A stretch of DNA of 64,000 bases from Bryopsis sp. KO-2023 (Eukaryota; Chlorophyta; Ulvophyceae; Bryopsidales; Bryopsidaceae), in assembly GCA_030272585.1 (NCBI GenBank), contig BSYQ01000001.1:5332001-5396000 (forward strand), read 5' to 3'. Numbering within the stretch: position 1 is the stretch's first letter; each line of letters begins with the position of its first letter. The notes below the pieces were generated by a model. It saw only the letters and a program-made list of their open reading frames with translations. It had not been told where the DNA came from and made no database searches. This document shows positions 21,701-35,022 of the stretch, piece after piece. The position numbers were made by a program, and so were the translations under genes.

Positions 21701-24153
21701 AAAAACAAATCCTCTAACAAAACAATTATTGCTTTTTTTTTTCTTTCGAATTACTACTTCCTACTCCCTCCTGCTTCATTCTGATTCCCTTGCTCCACAC
21801 AAGTCTTTTCGATTTTTTCTTTTTTTTTTCACCTTTTTTTTTCTGCCTCCCGCAATCCACCTTCCTGTATATAACCAACTGAATGATTTTTTTTTCTTTT
21901 TTTTCAAATCACTGAAAGCGCACAAAAATCAACAGCCCCTAAAAAGCAAGCAAAAACGAATTCTCCCCTACGCCAATCAATGTATTTCTTTCTTTTCCTT
22001 TTTTTTCTTCCTTTTTTTTTCTCTCCCTCCCTTCTTACTCTCTTTTAACATAACAGCGACGCAGGTTTGCTAAATCTTAGGGGCTTTTTTAAACCCACCC
22101 CAAATTTCTTTTTAAAAAAGCCACATCCCCCCACTTGCTATTTTTCTTGCAATCTTCGTGTTTTCCTGCATGCAAAAGAATCATCCCAAAAAAAAAAAAA
22201 GAGGGCCCAGAATTTGAATAGCAGTATTTGTTTTTCTGTTGTGTTTTTTTTTTTTTTTTTTTAAATCCCCCCCTCTCTGTCATCGTCAATGTGATTTAAA
22301 CAAAAAACAACCGAAACTGTTTTTTCTTTACTTTTTTTCTTGTCATTTTTTCTCTCCCCCCCTACCGTCTTTGGAAAAAGAATGATAAGGAACCTTCTGT
22401 ATTTCTTTCTTCTCCTTTTTTTTCTCTCCCCCCCCCCCCCCCTCTCAATCCACCCAACCCTCCCTCTTTTTCTTAACTCCACATGGATTTCTCCAAGCAT
22501 AAAAGTGAATGGTAACTGGACGAAAACTATCTTGCATATACGTGTATATATATATATAGATATAGATTCCTTCTTTTTTTTTCTTTAAAAAAGCTCCACA
22601 TTCGTTGTCGCCGGTTTCTCTAAACACCTTTTCTTTTCAGCCCCCCCCCCAAAAACACAGCCACAGAATCTCAACAGATTCCCTTTCCCTTTCCATGACA
22701 ATTCCCTCAACCCACTCCATGTCCAAATTTCTTTTTCCTGAAGTAAAAAAAAGTAATTGGGAGTGAATACACTGCCAGACTCCACTGCATATATGCACGC
22801 AACTCTATTTCCGCAGATATGTGGAGCCCCCAATCGTATCACTCCCCCTTGCTAAACAGATCTTTTCTTCTTTTTATCACTCTGCTTGCAAAACTATCAA
22901 CACTCCCCCTTGCCAAACAGCCCTTCTCTTTCTTTTCCTTTTTAACACTCTGCTTGGGTTTTGTATCACATTGCTTGGGTATTTTCTTTTACTTTTTTCC
23001 TTCTTTTTTCCCCCCAAACACTAAAACCCTCGCACGATTATCACTCTTGACAAGAGAAAAAGAAACAATCCATCTATAGAGAGGAGGGAAAATTCCCCCA
23101 AAAAAACAAACAAAAACAAAAAGAAAAAAAAACCTCGACCCCACACTGATTTCATTCTCAAAAAAAAAAAAAATCCAGAAAAGAATGAACATGTGGAATC
23201 GCAAATCACACACCGACAAAAACATCGAGGTTGAAAAATCCCAATATTTCCTGCTGTGATAGTGTCACACTTTTTTTTCTCTCTCTCACACTCTCTCTCT
23301 CTTTCTTGTTGTACAGGATGCATTTAAGCCCCACCCAAAGAACACCCCTTCTCACCCCAGAAATATGTTTACCATCTGCAAAAAAATTTCTTTTTTTTGG
23401 GTCTGTTTTTAATATCCCCCTTCCCCCAATAATATTTTTCTTTTGTTTTTCCTCCGTTCTTTTTGTAGCCTTGCCCACCGTAAAACAGTTCTCTTTCGCT
23501 CTTTTTTTTTTTTTTAATCCCCTTCGTTTTTTTTTTGCATTCTTTTTTTGTGTTTTTTTTCAACCTCCCCTTCCCTCACCCCCCTTTTTTTTCTCGAAGT
23601 GCTAATATTACACAGCTCTCACCCCACGCCAACACAACCATCCCCTATTATGCTTTCTATATTTTTTCTTTTCTTTTTTTTTTTTTGGTTTCTGACACTT
23701 TCTTCCTGAAAATAAAAATAGAAACCCCCTGCTGAACCAAAGGAGAAGAAAAAAAAAACGAAAAAAAAACCAAAACGAACACAGCAAAAAAATACACTCT
23801 TTTCAGAAAAGGGAAAAATAAAAGATACTGACACAAGAACAGGCAGCAAATCGGCTAAAAAAAGAACTTTTTTTTTTCTCTCTCTCTATATATATCTCTC
23901 GCACGCATACACTCTTCTTAGTGAAGTTCTTTCAATATCGGCTTTTCTTTTCCAGATTTTTTTTTCCTTCTTTCCTTTTTTTTTTGCCTTCGTCGTTAAT
24001 CAAGGTCTCTCGAATTATAGTCACAAAAAAAAAGGATTTTTTTTTTTTTTGCAAGGAGATATATGTTCTTTCAAAAAAAAAAAAAGAGTTTTTTTTAAAG
24101 TGCAAAATGTATATATAAAAAAAAAACATATGTAAAAATAGGAAAAAAAAAAG

Positions 24154-24172
24154 CACACACACACACACACAC
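24154..24172. repeat. CA microsatellite
   Basis: About nine CA units within the homopolymer-rich region. Confidence 0.85.
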
Positions 24173-27049
24173 CATGAGTGGGTGACAGACATAGCGCACA
24201 CATCCACATCGAAAAAAAAAAGAAAAAAAAGGAAAAGAAAAAAGAAAAATGCCACAACCATCTTCCCTTAAAATTTTTTTTCCCGCCTCAACCATCGCCC
24301 ACTTCCATTTTTCCCCATGTCATCCCACAAGTCCATGTTTTTTTTTCCCCCTTTTTTTCATTAGGTATACTCAAAACTAGGGAGCATCAATTAATATCCG
24401 ATGATTTCAAGGAAAAAAAAAACAAAAAAAAAAGCGAAAAAAGAAATCCCCAGGTGGCTTCGTTTAAATTTTCCCTTATCCAACATTCTTGGAGGAAATG
24501 ATATTGTTCCTTTTCATGGTTTTTTGTTTTTTTTAATTCCCTTTTTTTCCCCACCCCACCCCCCCATCTCTTTACCTAACGTCACAAGTCAGGAAAAGTT
24601 TTTAATACCCATACATACAAAAAAAATGGTTAAAATCAGTGAAAAGTGTTTTGTATTTCCGGTCGGTTCAGCAACAGCTTTCTCGATTCTACATGCCATC
24701 TTGAAACTTGAGAAAATTAGTCATCCTCTCTCCCGTTGCTGTGACTTCTTTTTTTTTGCTTTCTTTCCATTTTCCTTTTCGGCAAAAGAAAAAAACCTCA
24801 AAAATTTCCTTCCTGTGTCATGTTTATAAAGGCATTCCATCCGCCTGTGCTAATTTTCCCCAGCCATTCTTTTTCACACCCCAAATTCTCTTTCCACGGG
24901 AATGCTGTAACCCCTCCCCCCCAAACCAAAAAAAAAAGAAAAATCCCCTGAGGGAAGTTTAGAGTGCGTTTTTTCTTGGGAAGGGGGGATTTTCTGTAAA
25001 CATTTTTTTTTGTCCAGAGTGAAATGGAACGAAAAAAAAAATGGATACATAAAGGGAGGAAATCTTTTCCCGAAAGGAAGGGAAAAAACAAATATCAAAA
25101 AGAGAAAAAAGCACACGAAAAACGAAAAAGAGCGACATAGAAAATGTATTCACCGAAAAAAAACCAAGCCAAACCCCAAAGTAATGAACGAAAGAAAAAA
25201 ACAAGGGGGAAAAACAAGGGAAAAAAAATAAAAACCCTAGGAAATAAAACGATGCCCTCCCATTATTTAATCTTTTTTTTCTTTTTTTTTTCTTTTTTCC
25301 TACCATCGGACAAATCCCTTTGAATATAATTTTTTTTTTAAATACCTAACGATCCAGAGGTTTTTGGCGAAACGTCATCTAAAAACACGCCATCTAAGTA
25401 AAAAAAAGGTTCTGCAAACCAGGTTCTGCAGCTCCTCTTTTGTTCCCTTCCCTTTTCTCCCCCCCACCCCTCTCCTCTCTAATTCGTCTTTTTTTTTCAT
25501 TAATTAAACATGAAAAGACTGAAAGAAAGGGAGGGGGGAAAAACCACAATCCATCGGCAGCACGATTCGTGGAAATCATATCTATATACACATTTCTTTT
25601 TTTTATAGATATAGATTCATTAGCTAATCGAAAAGATGAGATCAGGAAATAGTATCTCCCTAAAAATATCAGAAGAAAAAAATGAAAAAAAGTGAAAAAA
25701 AAAAAGAAAAACACCCCCACTCGTATGGCTTCCCCACACACTCGCAGCATACATTACCAAAAATAAGTCATCTTCTCTTTTGCCATACGTACGAAAACCA
25801 CTCATTCTAGAAATATCATCAAATTTCTTTTTTCTTTTTTTTTTCGAATCGAATGATGGTAAAACTTGAAGAGTCGTTCCTTCTGTTGATTTCCCTGGGT
25901 GGTGTTCTTTTCTTCTCTTTTCCAACTTATCTTTTCTCTGTGCATATTCTCTTTTTTTTTTTTTTTGCCTCTTTCTTTCCAAAGGAACCAAACAGCATTA
26001 TACACCCAGAAAAAATATATCAAACCATTCAGCATCACTTTTTTTTGTTCCCTCCATTTTCTTTTTTTTTTTTTTTTGAAAGAAAAAAAACAATCCCACC
26101 CACCCTCAAAGAAAAAAAGAAATCTTTTTTTTTTGCTTTTCTGTTTTTTTTTTTTAACAGTCACTCGACCATCTCTTCCTACCCTCATTTTTTTTTTTTT
26201 TTTTTTTTTTCGAAAGTGCCAAAACTAAGAATCTCTCCCTCCCGAAATTCCAAAAAAAAAAAAAAAAAAACAGTGAGAATTTTCTTCCTCTCTTTTTCTC
26301 GAGTTTTCAATCACAAATTCTCCGAATCAGCGACCCGAACTAACCCACTCCATCCCGCTATTTTGTCCCAGCAAAAAAAAAGACACACACACACACGCAC
26401 AATCGTCCAAACCATTTCTCTTTCTCCCCTTCTTCACTAGGGGGCTCTATTTCCTTTTCTCTTTTCTTTTCTTTCACCATTTTTTCCCCCCTTTCCTTTT
26501 TTTCGTTTTCTGTCTTTCCTTCTTTCATGAACAATACATGTGAAGAGGAGACGAATCGACCAGCCATCCGAAAAGTCAGTCAATCAGATTCCGAACGTTG
26601 CAAAATCTGTTTTTACACCACCTCTCCACCCAAACCCAGAATGACCTGCCAAATCCCTCCCAAAAAAACCATAGAATCTTGAAGGATGCACACGCACACA
26701 CACAAAAATACATATGCACGTATATAACAAAAACCTTCCGTTTTCATTTCGCACAAGTGCATCTTCTCTTTTTTTTCCCCCCACCCAACCAAACTTTTTT
26801 TTCCCCAGCCCCCCTCTCTCTCCTGATGTTCCAAAATCCCAAACAGGGAAGAAGAAAAAAAAAACAGCCCTCTGTGGTATTTTTGTTTTTCCAACTCTAA
26901 ACAGTCCCCACCGAATCACCGAAACCACCTCTCTCATAAAGCTTCGGTACCTTTTTCCTTCTTCAAATGCTGGATATATATTTTTTTGTTCTTTTTCCCT
27001 ACCCCCCCTTTTTCTTTTTCTCTTTCTCACTCCCCTCATCTTTCCCATG

Positions 27050-30000
27050 TCAGGGTGCGGCGGTGTCTATCCATTCCCATAAGGAATCGCCCCACTGTTC
27101 TCTGTCGATTCTTGAGTTTTGAGTGTTGGGCATGGTTTCGACACCGTCAAACACGTCGAAATTGGATGTGTCCAGAGGGTTTTTGACTCGGGGCCGTTTC
27201 GGTGCTGGAAGGCGTTTCTCTCTCAGAGCTGTCCAATCCATTCTCGAGAACCACCTATGGTGCTTAATGTCATCTGCACCATTGCGGCCGGACCCCAACC
27301 GGCGCTCAGGGTTAACCTGCCCAGACGTTTAAGAATTAAAAGGGGGGGAAAATCGAACTCTGTTTGAACATGAAAGGAAAAAAATGGATCGAAATCGGTC
27401 CCAGACCCTCTCCCCAGACAGAAAAAAAAGGTCCAAAAAGAAAAACACTGTTCAACAAGTGATGGAGGGGTCGAGAAAGCTACCAGGATTCGTCAAGGGA
27501 CATTGATATGTTAAGGGAAAAAAAATGGTTTGATCTTGTGTAAGATAAGCAAGCAACATTCAATCAGATTTCACGTGAAAGAAAAAATATATATGTACAC
27601 ATTTTCTCTTCTTTGTTCCTTTTTCATCAGATGAACGCACCTGCAGCAATTTATAAATGAGGTCTGCTGCTTCAGCAGAAATGAAGTTGGGAACATAGAA
27701 TCTACCAGACAAAGTGCGCCGGAAGGTATCCCATGGGTCCCCCGAGACAGATTTAAATGGTGGATCGCCGACCAGCATCTCAAAAATCAAGACGCCCAAA
27801 GCCCAGTAGTCCGCAGCTTTGGTCGTGCCTCTTCGCATGATGACTTCTGGTGCCTGAAATCCCCCCGCCAAAGAAAATAATAAAATTCAGTGTTTTTATT
27901 CTTCTCCTCGGAAACCTTGATGTTATTTTGCCATTCCTGAAGCCCCGACTGCACCCCACCCCTTTTCTCAACAAAAAAAGGTGAGGAAAGCTACTCACAC
28001 AGGATTCTACTATTTTATTTGAAGTGTGGGAAAACCAATCAACCGACTCAGACAATACGATTATTACAAATCACTTAAAACTTGAAACAATATCATAATG
28101 ATTAATAGATCATTTTTAAATAAAAAAATTCCTAATAAAAATACTGAATAAAAAATATTGATTATGAGTTTAAAAACAAAATTGTTTATCTAAACAAAAA
28201 TAATTTAAACAATATCATAATGATTACCACTAACAACAATATCGCAACGGTGGTGTCACCTGATAGTCTGGCGTCCCACAAATGGTGTAAGTGCGTTCTT
28301 TCCCAATTTTCTTAGCGAATCCGAAATCCGCCACTTTGATGTACCCTTGAACATCAAGCAGCAGGTTTTCGGGCTTTAAATCCCGATAGACAATCCCTTT
28401 GGAATGCAGGAACTCCAGAGACAGCAACACCGTTGCTGCGTAGAACATGGCCGTAGCCTCGTCGAACGAACCCTCGAGGTCCAAGTGGTGAAATAGCTCA
28501 CCTCCGGGAACCCATTCCTGATCCATGACAGACCAGATTCAAAAACAATATATATATTAGATGAAACACAAAAGTTGTATAAATAAACAAAACGTTGCAT
28601 GTGGAGCATGACCTCACGGATCAAAATTTTCACGAGATAAGGAAGTTATGACCCAAAAATGGATAGTTTTTTTTAGACTCGGGGAAAGAAATACCAATGA
28701 ATCGCGGAGAGGGTCTGGAAACCTCAACACAAGAAACAGAATAACTGTTGCATATAATCGCGACCTCCAAATTTCCATGGATCTTCAAAACCATCCATGC
28801 CAAATTTCCATTGGACTGTGGCTGACATAGACACTAACCTGAAGCAAGTAAAGCGACGCTTCATCTTGGAAAGCGCTGACAATCCTGACACAGAACGGGT
28901 GATTGGCCTCCTCGAGAATTTGCCGTTCGTTCACCACATGCTCGACCTGCTTCGACTCCGTGATTGGACCCTTGTGCATGACCTTGAGAGCATATACCGA
29001 ACCAGTGTGGATATGTCTGACCAGTCTGACAAGACCGAATTGGCCGGTGCCAACGATCCTGTGCTGTTCCAAATCCTCGAACCGGATGTCAGACATCAGC
29101 CGACGAGAGTTGACCACGCCGCTCAACGTCTCTGTTCGTTCCTTCTCCTTCAAAATTTCGTTCAAAGTAGACCCGAGAGCCTGCCATATTTTTTATCCAA
29201 AAACGAGGTCAACGGGGTCAACGATTAGAAACCCAACACAACATTTGGGGCAAAGGAACGCGCATCAGGAGGCTTCCTATTTTTCTATGGGTATTTTACG
29301 TGCTCCTTTCCATGCTTTATTTTTCCTTATCAAGATCTTGAGTAAGGAATGCTGAATTTTTTTCCCTTAACATTTCAACATTTCCAACTCACATTCTCGA
29401 CGGCCTTCTTCTTCAGCATGAGAACCTGTGTTCTAGGAAACGAAGCAATGACCGTGTCGCCCCAATCTGTGGAATCGTCCAGCAAAGCATCCTCTCCGTA
29501 GGCATCGCCACCCTTCAGCTCACCTTTGGCATGCTTGGAAATATCCATCAGCTGAACGCGGCCTCCAGTTGCAATCATTTCCCTCGACCCTAGAGCCTAC
29601 ACTTAAAAAACAACAAACAGCACTGACAACACAAGAAATTAAATGGAGGACGGGGGGCATCTGTTTTCCCCGATCAGTCTCAGATCCATTGACTGTTTCC
29701 ACTGGGCGGCTGCACCTACCGTGGTGACAACGCATTGTCCAGATTTGATTACGAACATTTCTTCGGCCGGTTCGCCGCTCCATGCCACGACATCGCCCTC
29801 ATGAAATTCCCTCATCTCCACGCTCCTAGCCACAGCCCCCAGCTGATCTGATTTCAGGCGTTCCAGCATCGAAACTTTCCCCAGCATCGAAACAATGGCA
29901 GGGACATCTCTGGGCTGAACCGATACGGTGGCCCCTTGAGCAGGTCCCAAATAGTCGTCCAACTGACTGCAGCACAGAAAAAAAAACCATTACCATTACT

Positions 30001-33000
30001 AACACCATTACTTCGACATCCCAACATACCCACAGAATCAACCATTGGCAAGACAGCTTCCAATCTTGCCAGGAATTCATTCAACAGTGGACGTCCCCAC
30101 TCACCTTCTGCGGAGAGTTAGTATCTGAGATGACTCAGACTTGACAGTGACGGTGACTGGGCTCGGTCTGATTCCGTCCAAGACTTCGGCCCCGAAGTAA
30201 CTGAAACCTCCGGCCTCTCGAATAAAATTGAAGTTGGCCACGCTGTCGCCAGCCCTGTGCACTTCCAGGTCGCCATTCTTGATGACGTACAATTTATCGA
30301 TCGGCTGGCCTTCGCGCAAGATCACGTCGCCTTCATGGATTTCCTCTCGCGAATCGAACCGATCGATGATTTGTTCGAGTTGAGGCTGGGTCAGCATCTT
30401 CAACTGAGGAAGACTCTGCGCCAAGGGAAAAAACACACACACACGATGCATATCTACCACACAGATCTGTCCAGATTTTGAATAAAAATAGTGCATCCCA
30501 GTTTCTTTCTTTCTTTTTCACCACTGCGCTTGCTGGCTGAACAAAACATTCTTGTGTTCAGTTTTCTTCAGTTTCCATCAATTTTCCTCATCAAAAATCC
30601 GCAGAGGAGGAAAACAACCACCTACATGAATAAAAAAATCCAGACCAAGCCAAAAAAAAAAAAATCTTTCCCCACCACACCTTTAGGGCACAGGTGACAG
30701 CATCATAGTCCAACATCCAAGCAAGCAGCGGGTTGTCCATGTCCCAGAAATCCTTCTTGTTGATCACCACCACTTGCACTTCCCCAGATGCAACGCAATC
30801 TGCGCTCCTCAGCTTCCCAGTCACCAGGGTCCTCTCCCCGACGAACTGGCCACGTCCGATGCAGGCCACTTCAATTTTCTCCCCCCCGTTGTCTCCCGGT
30901 CTCAACACTCGAACTTTACCGTATCGAATCAAATACAGTTGGTCCCCCCTCTCTCCATATTGAATAAGAGCCTCGCCGTCCTGGTAGGTTTTTTCCTCCA
31001 GGCGTTCGGCCACGCTAAGGAGGGCATTGTCGCTCAGACCTTTCAGCAGAGGAAGCTTCCTCACGAACCTCAAGGCCCTCGCTCCGGGGGCATGCCTCAT
31101 CACGAATCTTAGGAAAGTTTTTCGCTCCATCGCCCACAGGGTACATCGTGTGGAGGAAACAATCGAGGCTGTTCTTGGGGTGTTGAACAAGAGGGCCACG
31201 TCTCCAAAGACCCAGCCGGGTTCTTTGTGGATCACCACGACGTTGCCCTCCACCTTTCTTGTTTCATTATTGTCCCTGCTCTCCGCATTCCCAGATATAA
31301 CAATGTCTACCTCGCCCTTCTCCAGGTAAAACATGCAGTCGGAGTCGTCCTCAGCAATTTCACCCTGTTGGACGATGATTGCCCCCTTTTGGAAGCTCAC
31401 CCCGTACATTCGATCCACCACCTGACCGCATCAACAAGAGATCAACCAAACCACTCTTTTCCACATCATGGCACCTCCTCCCATGAGCAGTACAACCGAC
31501 AACTTCGAAACTGCCCCATTTGCGAGACCATGACTGTCCCCTCCCCCCCCCCCCTATTCTTCAAACCTTGCTCGGTTTTGACGACAAAAAACCCCCTCCT
31601 AGGTCCAAATTCGCCCCCGTATCTCACCTGCTGTAGAAGTCCCTGATTGATGCCCCGAAAGACAATGTTCTTGGCGAGAGAATCGCAGATCGCTTCCGTA
31701 ACACCCTCTGGTTTTTCCCAAGGGCCCGAAGGCACCACGCTTCTGGTGGCCAACGCCTTGCGATACTCCGCTCCAACCTCGCTGTCTTCCGAGGAGCTGA
31801 CTTCGTACAGATTGGCTTTGTCTGCCTCTGTTTGAGGACCTCCGACTGCCATTCGTCGAATCTGTTCTCTAACCACCTGATTTCACCCAAAACATAGACA
31901 CCATTGAGACCTTCCCCTCAAATTCAACCAACCTGCAACCAACGCTTCGCCAGCTTTTCCTGAACAATGGTCAAAAGGAGCACCAGCCCAACATCCACTC
32001 AAGCATTGCATAATGACCGATCTATCATGCTTCTCACAAAAACATGAAATATCTAGAACATGAGATTTGATGTCTGCAGAAATTTTGCATTCAAGTTTTG
32101 TCACGTACTTCGACACCATATCCGAGCCGTCTTTCTTTCCCTCTACTCTTTTCATGTGCGACGTCGGCATCGTGATCGAGTTCTGTGGAGTCCAGTTGTT
32201 CGTCGTCCAACTGGGCCACCTGACCGACAGCAGTCCCGATTTCCGGCGACTCCGCCTGATCGCTGTTCTTGTCTGAACTCTGAAGAATGAAAAAAAACAG
32301 GGTCAAGCAAAAACACCCCCACAGTTTTTTTTTTAAACCAATCTTCTCTCCAGATTCCAACTCTGGAAACCCCATCCCTATTTTTCCAGATTTTTCCACT
32401 CCCTTCCTCCCACCAAGAAAACCCAACCCCACCCCCCCAAAAAAATTGATAAAATGAAATGCTTATTTTCAGCTTTAAATTATCACTCTGTAGAAAAAGA
32501 AACAAACAAAAAAAACAAGCAATTTTGCGAAATAACCCCAGCAACTGTCCCAAGGGTCATGCATAAGTACCTGACTCTCCGTACTGGTGAGTCTTGGCAA
32601 CTCATGTTTTGAAAACCCGCATTTGGTTGAGGCTGGCTGTTGCGAAATGCCCTCACTGCTTTTCAAGGCAGGGCGAAAAAATATTGTCAACTCATGAACG
32701 ATCGAAGGCTGTGCGAAAGCTCCCACACAACAAACTCAAAACAGCAAATTGAGTTTTTTCTCAGCATTGCAGACGAACAAAGGGGCCTTTGCCCAACTTT
32801 CACCAGAAACCACTGGAAAGAGCACAGACTTTGCAAAGTTTATGAGGGTTCTTTCAGGAATTACAAAAAAAAGAAAAAAAAAGGTTCTGGTTTTGGTTTG
32901 CTGGTGAGTTGGAAAAAAAAGGGGGCAAGGACAAAGGTGGAGCGAAGGAAAATCGTGGAAGGTGCTCGCCTTGGAAATTTCCCGCAAGGTCGTTCCGCGC

Positions 33001-33609
33001 ATGAAGACCGACGACGTGATTTAAAGGTGAATCGCGTGCTGTGCAGTGCCAAGCACTTGCACGAAACCTTGCATGGCGCGAACAGCCTCTCTCGAGAAGG
33101 TGTCAACACGGCCAAGGCACGCCTAACGCGGATTCAACCCTCGGTCAACACGCAATTTCGAACCCAAGAAAAAAAACAAACAGACAAAAAAAAGCAAACA
33201 AAAAAAAGGAAACAAAAAAAAGACCAGGGTTCGCAGCAGGTACATTTTCATGGAGGGCACCAAACCCCAAAGGAAATGAAGAGAGGAAAAAGACACACGC
33301 TATGGAGTGATTCTTTGGCAGGAAACCCAGAAAGAGTGTGACGATTCGAACCCGGTCACACGAAACACCGTAAACAAAAACGAAGGTTTCACCAATAAGC
33401 GTCAACGAGCAGACCAAAACTCGCCGTCGCTCGAAAGGGCGTCAATCAATACCGAAAAGACCGGAGGCCACTGGGGTGTTAATGGGGCAAGGAAGGAGAA
33501 GTGATGGACTAAGAATTGACTTTGGAGCGAGATTCAGCTGGGCTCACCTTGCGTTCACCACGTCACGGGTGCCATCCTCCGAGACCGGCGAGCTCGACGC
33601 ACAACCCAT
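27050..33609 (-). CDS. PKG: Cyclic-nucleotide-dependent protein kinase (PKG-like) with four cNMP-binding domains
   Basis: Twelve exons (33548-33609, 32571-32655, 32109-32279, 31628-31876, 30681-31421, 30105-30415, 29720-29966, 29393-29596, 28839-29180, 28260-28520, 27641-27853, 27050-27316) join in phase to 1,050 codons. The protein starts MGCASSS, a myristoylation/palmitoylation-type N-terminus. cNMP domain A (about 185-300) keeps FGDVALL...PRTAS and B (310-436) keeps VGERTL...LRSAD. C (437-545) is degenerate (FGAEVL, no Arg). D (555-690) keeps YGEDALL but lacks the phosphate-binding Arg. The kinase domain has GTGQFG (734), ATP-binding Lys 756, YRDLKPEN (Asp 850), DFG (868) and a TPDYQAPEV activation segment. 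The gatekeeper position is Gln 804. Architecture matches protist and algal PKGs; binding of cGMP versus cAMP is not provable from sequence. The first exon was chosen because it is the ATG whose phase-2 donor fits exon 2. Confidence 0.9.
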
Positions 33610-35022
33610 CGCGGTCGTCGAGGCTTCCCCGGAATTTTACCGCCAAAACCTCCACAATTGACAGAAACCTCAGCGTACCACCACTGTCCCCCACGAAACC
33701 GATGACAGCCCGTCTTTCGTTTTCGTACCCCTTTTTTAAAAGAAAAAGAAGAGATTTGGAGCCCGAGGTGAGGAGAATATTTAAAAAAAAAAGAGACGCC
33801 CGCAGGTCAAACAAATGCGATCGACAACTAAAAACTCCGCGACGCCCCCGTTCGCTTCCTTTTAACGGCCTATATATAGAATTCTTTTTCTCCGCTTTTT
33901 TCCCCAGCAGTGATCATATATCGCTTTCTGCTTTTTTAGTTTTTTTTCTTTTTCTCGCAGTGCTCCCCCAGCCAATGCACCAGCCAAATGCACCACGAAC
34001 GGATGCTTCCTGCGATACTTCTTCGAGGGACAAAAAAAGCACACTCAGGCGTGTGTCAGCGGAGCGAATCGTGGCGACGCAGAGCGCTGCGTGGGTGCTT
34101 TTTGTTTTTTTCCAAACCCAGGCTTTCCTCGGAGACGTCCAAACCAAGTGCGTGGATAACGAGGATTCCAAAACCTTGTCAAGACCAGACAGAGAGAGCG
34201 TCAACGCGCGCGACCAGAATCGGTACAACCGTCACACAAGGGATGCCCGAATTTCTAGCTCGATCCATCCGACGGTTGGGTGCAACATCCCCTTTTCCAT
34301 GCAACGCTTTGACGCTCTGACGACCCGTCGAGGAAAACTGCGCTTGCGGTTCACCAGTTTTTGGTTTCGTTGCGTCGTTTTGGTGTGCGGGTGAGCTCGC
34401 AGCCGACCGCTCCTTTTTTTCGGCCGATCGGCCGCCGCTTCACCCGCCGCCTCACAAGATTTTTCGTTTTTTCTTAATTTCGGCGCTTCAGATCGTGATA
34501 CTTTGATGCACGCTACAGCGTAATAATCAAGTCAGGGACGGAGCGCAGAGAAATCAGACTTGACGTGGAATCTCTGCGGATGGATCAAGTTGATGCCGCC
34601 GTTTTTTTACGGAGGCGGCGAGCTCCAACTCTCGTCAAGACGTCCATTTCTAGCGGCAAGGATTATCCCCAAAACCAGATCGCCCAATTTGCACAATTCC
34701 CCCCCTGTTCAGCTTGGTGGCCCTGTGCATCTCATGACATGCATGCAGCCCAAAATCTTGTACATTTTGAATGGTGGGGACATGCCATGGACAGGCTTAA
34801 TCATCGAATGTTACGTGATTTCAAGACTTTTGTCAAATTTTGATTGAACCCGCCTCATTCTGTGACCAGCATATTTCTTGAAACCCTTTTTTTTCCCCTT
34901 CTTATTCCGAACATCACAATATCCCGTGATAAAACCAAAGTCCCCGACCCTTCCCCCCCCCCCAAAAAAAAAAAAAGATTTGTCAACAAAACGATATGCA
35001 ATCGATCTATGGGTTCCTCTCC
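33610..35022. other. Intergenic: PKG upstream region and subtilase 3' flank
   Basis: No supported gene. The half nearest PKG is CpG-rich, as are the first exons of most genes here, which suits a promoter. It contains a perfect 14-bp palindrome CGGCCGATCGGCCG near 34420 and a GCCGCC/GGCGGC inverted pair near 34590-34618. A 92-codon open frame at 34565-34843 has no recognisable motif. Confidence 0.5.

Larger units (their letters stand above)
15180..27049. other. Gene-poor, homopolymer-rich region, pyrimidine-biased on the plus strand
   Basis: About 12 kb without any frame or exon chain resembling a protein. From roughly 17 kb on it is packed with T runs of 8-20 bases and C-rich stretches, with shorter A runs interspersed, so the plus strand is heavily pyrimidine and the minus strand purine-rich. 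The bias stops within tens of bases of the PKG stop codon at 27050, so part of it may be the 3' untranslated or termination region of that gene. The first 1.8 kb is plain AT-rich DNA. Short frames here are Phe/Ser/Lys-rich readings of homopolymers. Confidence 0.7.

Noticed and set aside
20080-26570. Many frames of 60-195 codons rich in Phe, Ser, Lys and Pro
   Set aside because: They read homopolymer and pyrimidine tracts in both strands and have no domain, start context or exon chain.
33516-34394. 292-codon plus-strand frame overlapping PKG exon 1
   Set aside because: CpG-rich promoter sequence with few stops; no motif, and it runs antisense to the well-supported first exon of PKG.
34565-34843. 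92-codon plus-strand frame between PKG and the subtilase
   Set aside because: Unrecognised, no conserved pattern, not distinguishable from chance in this composition.
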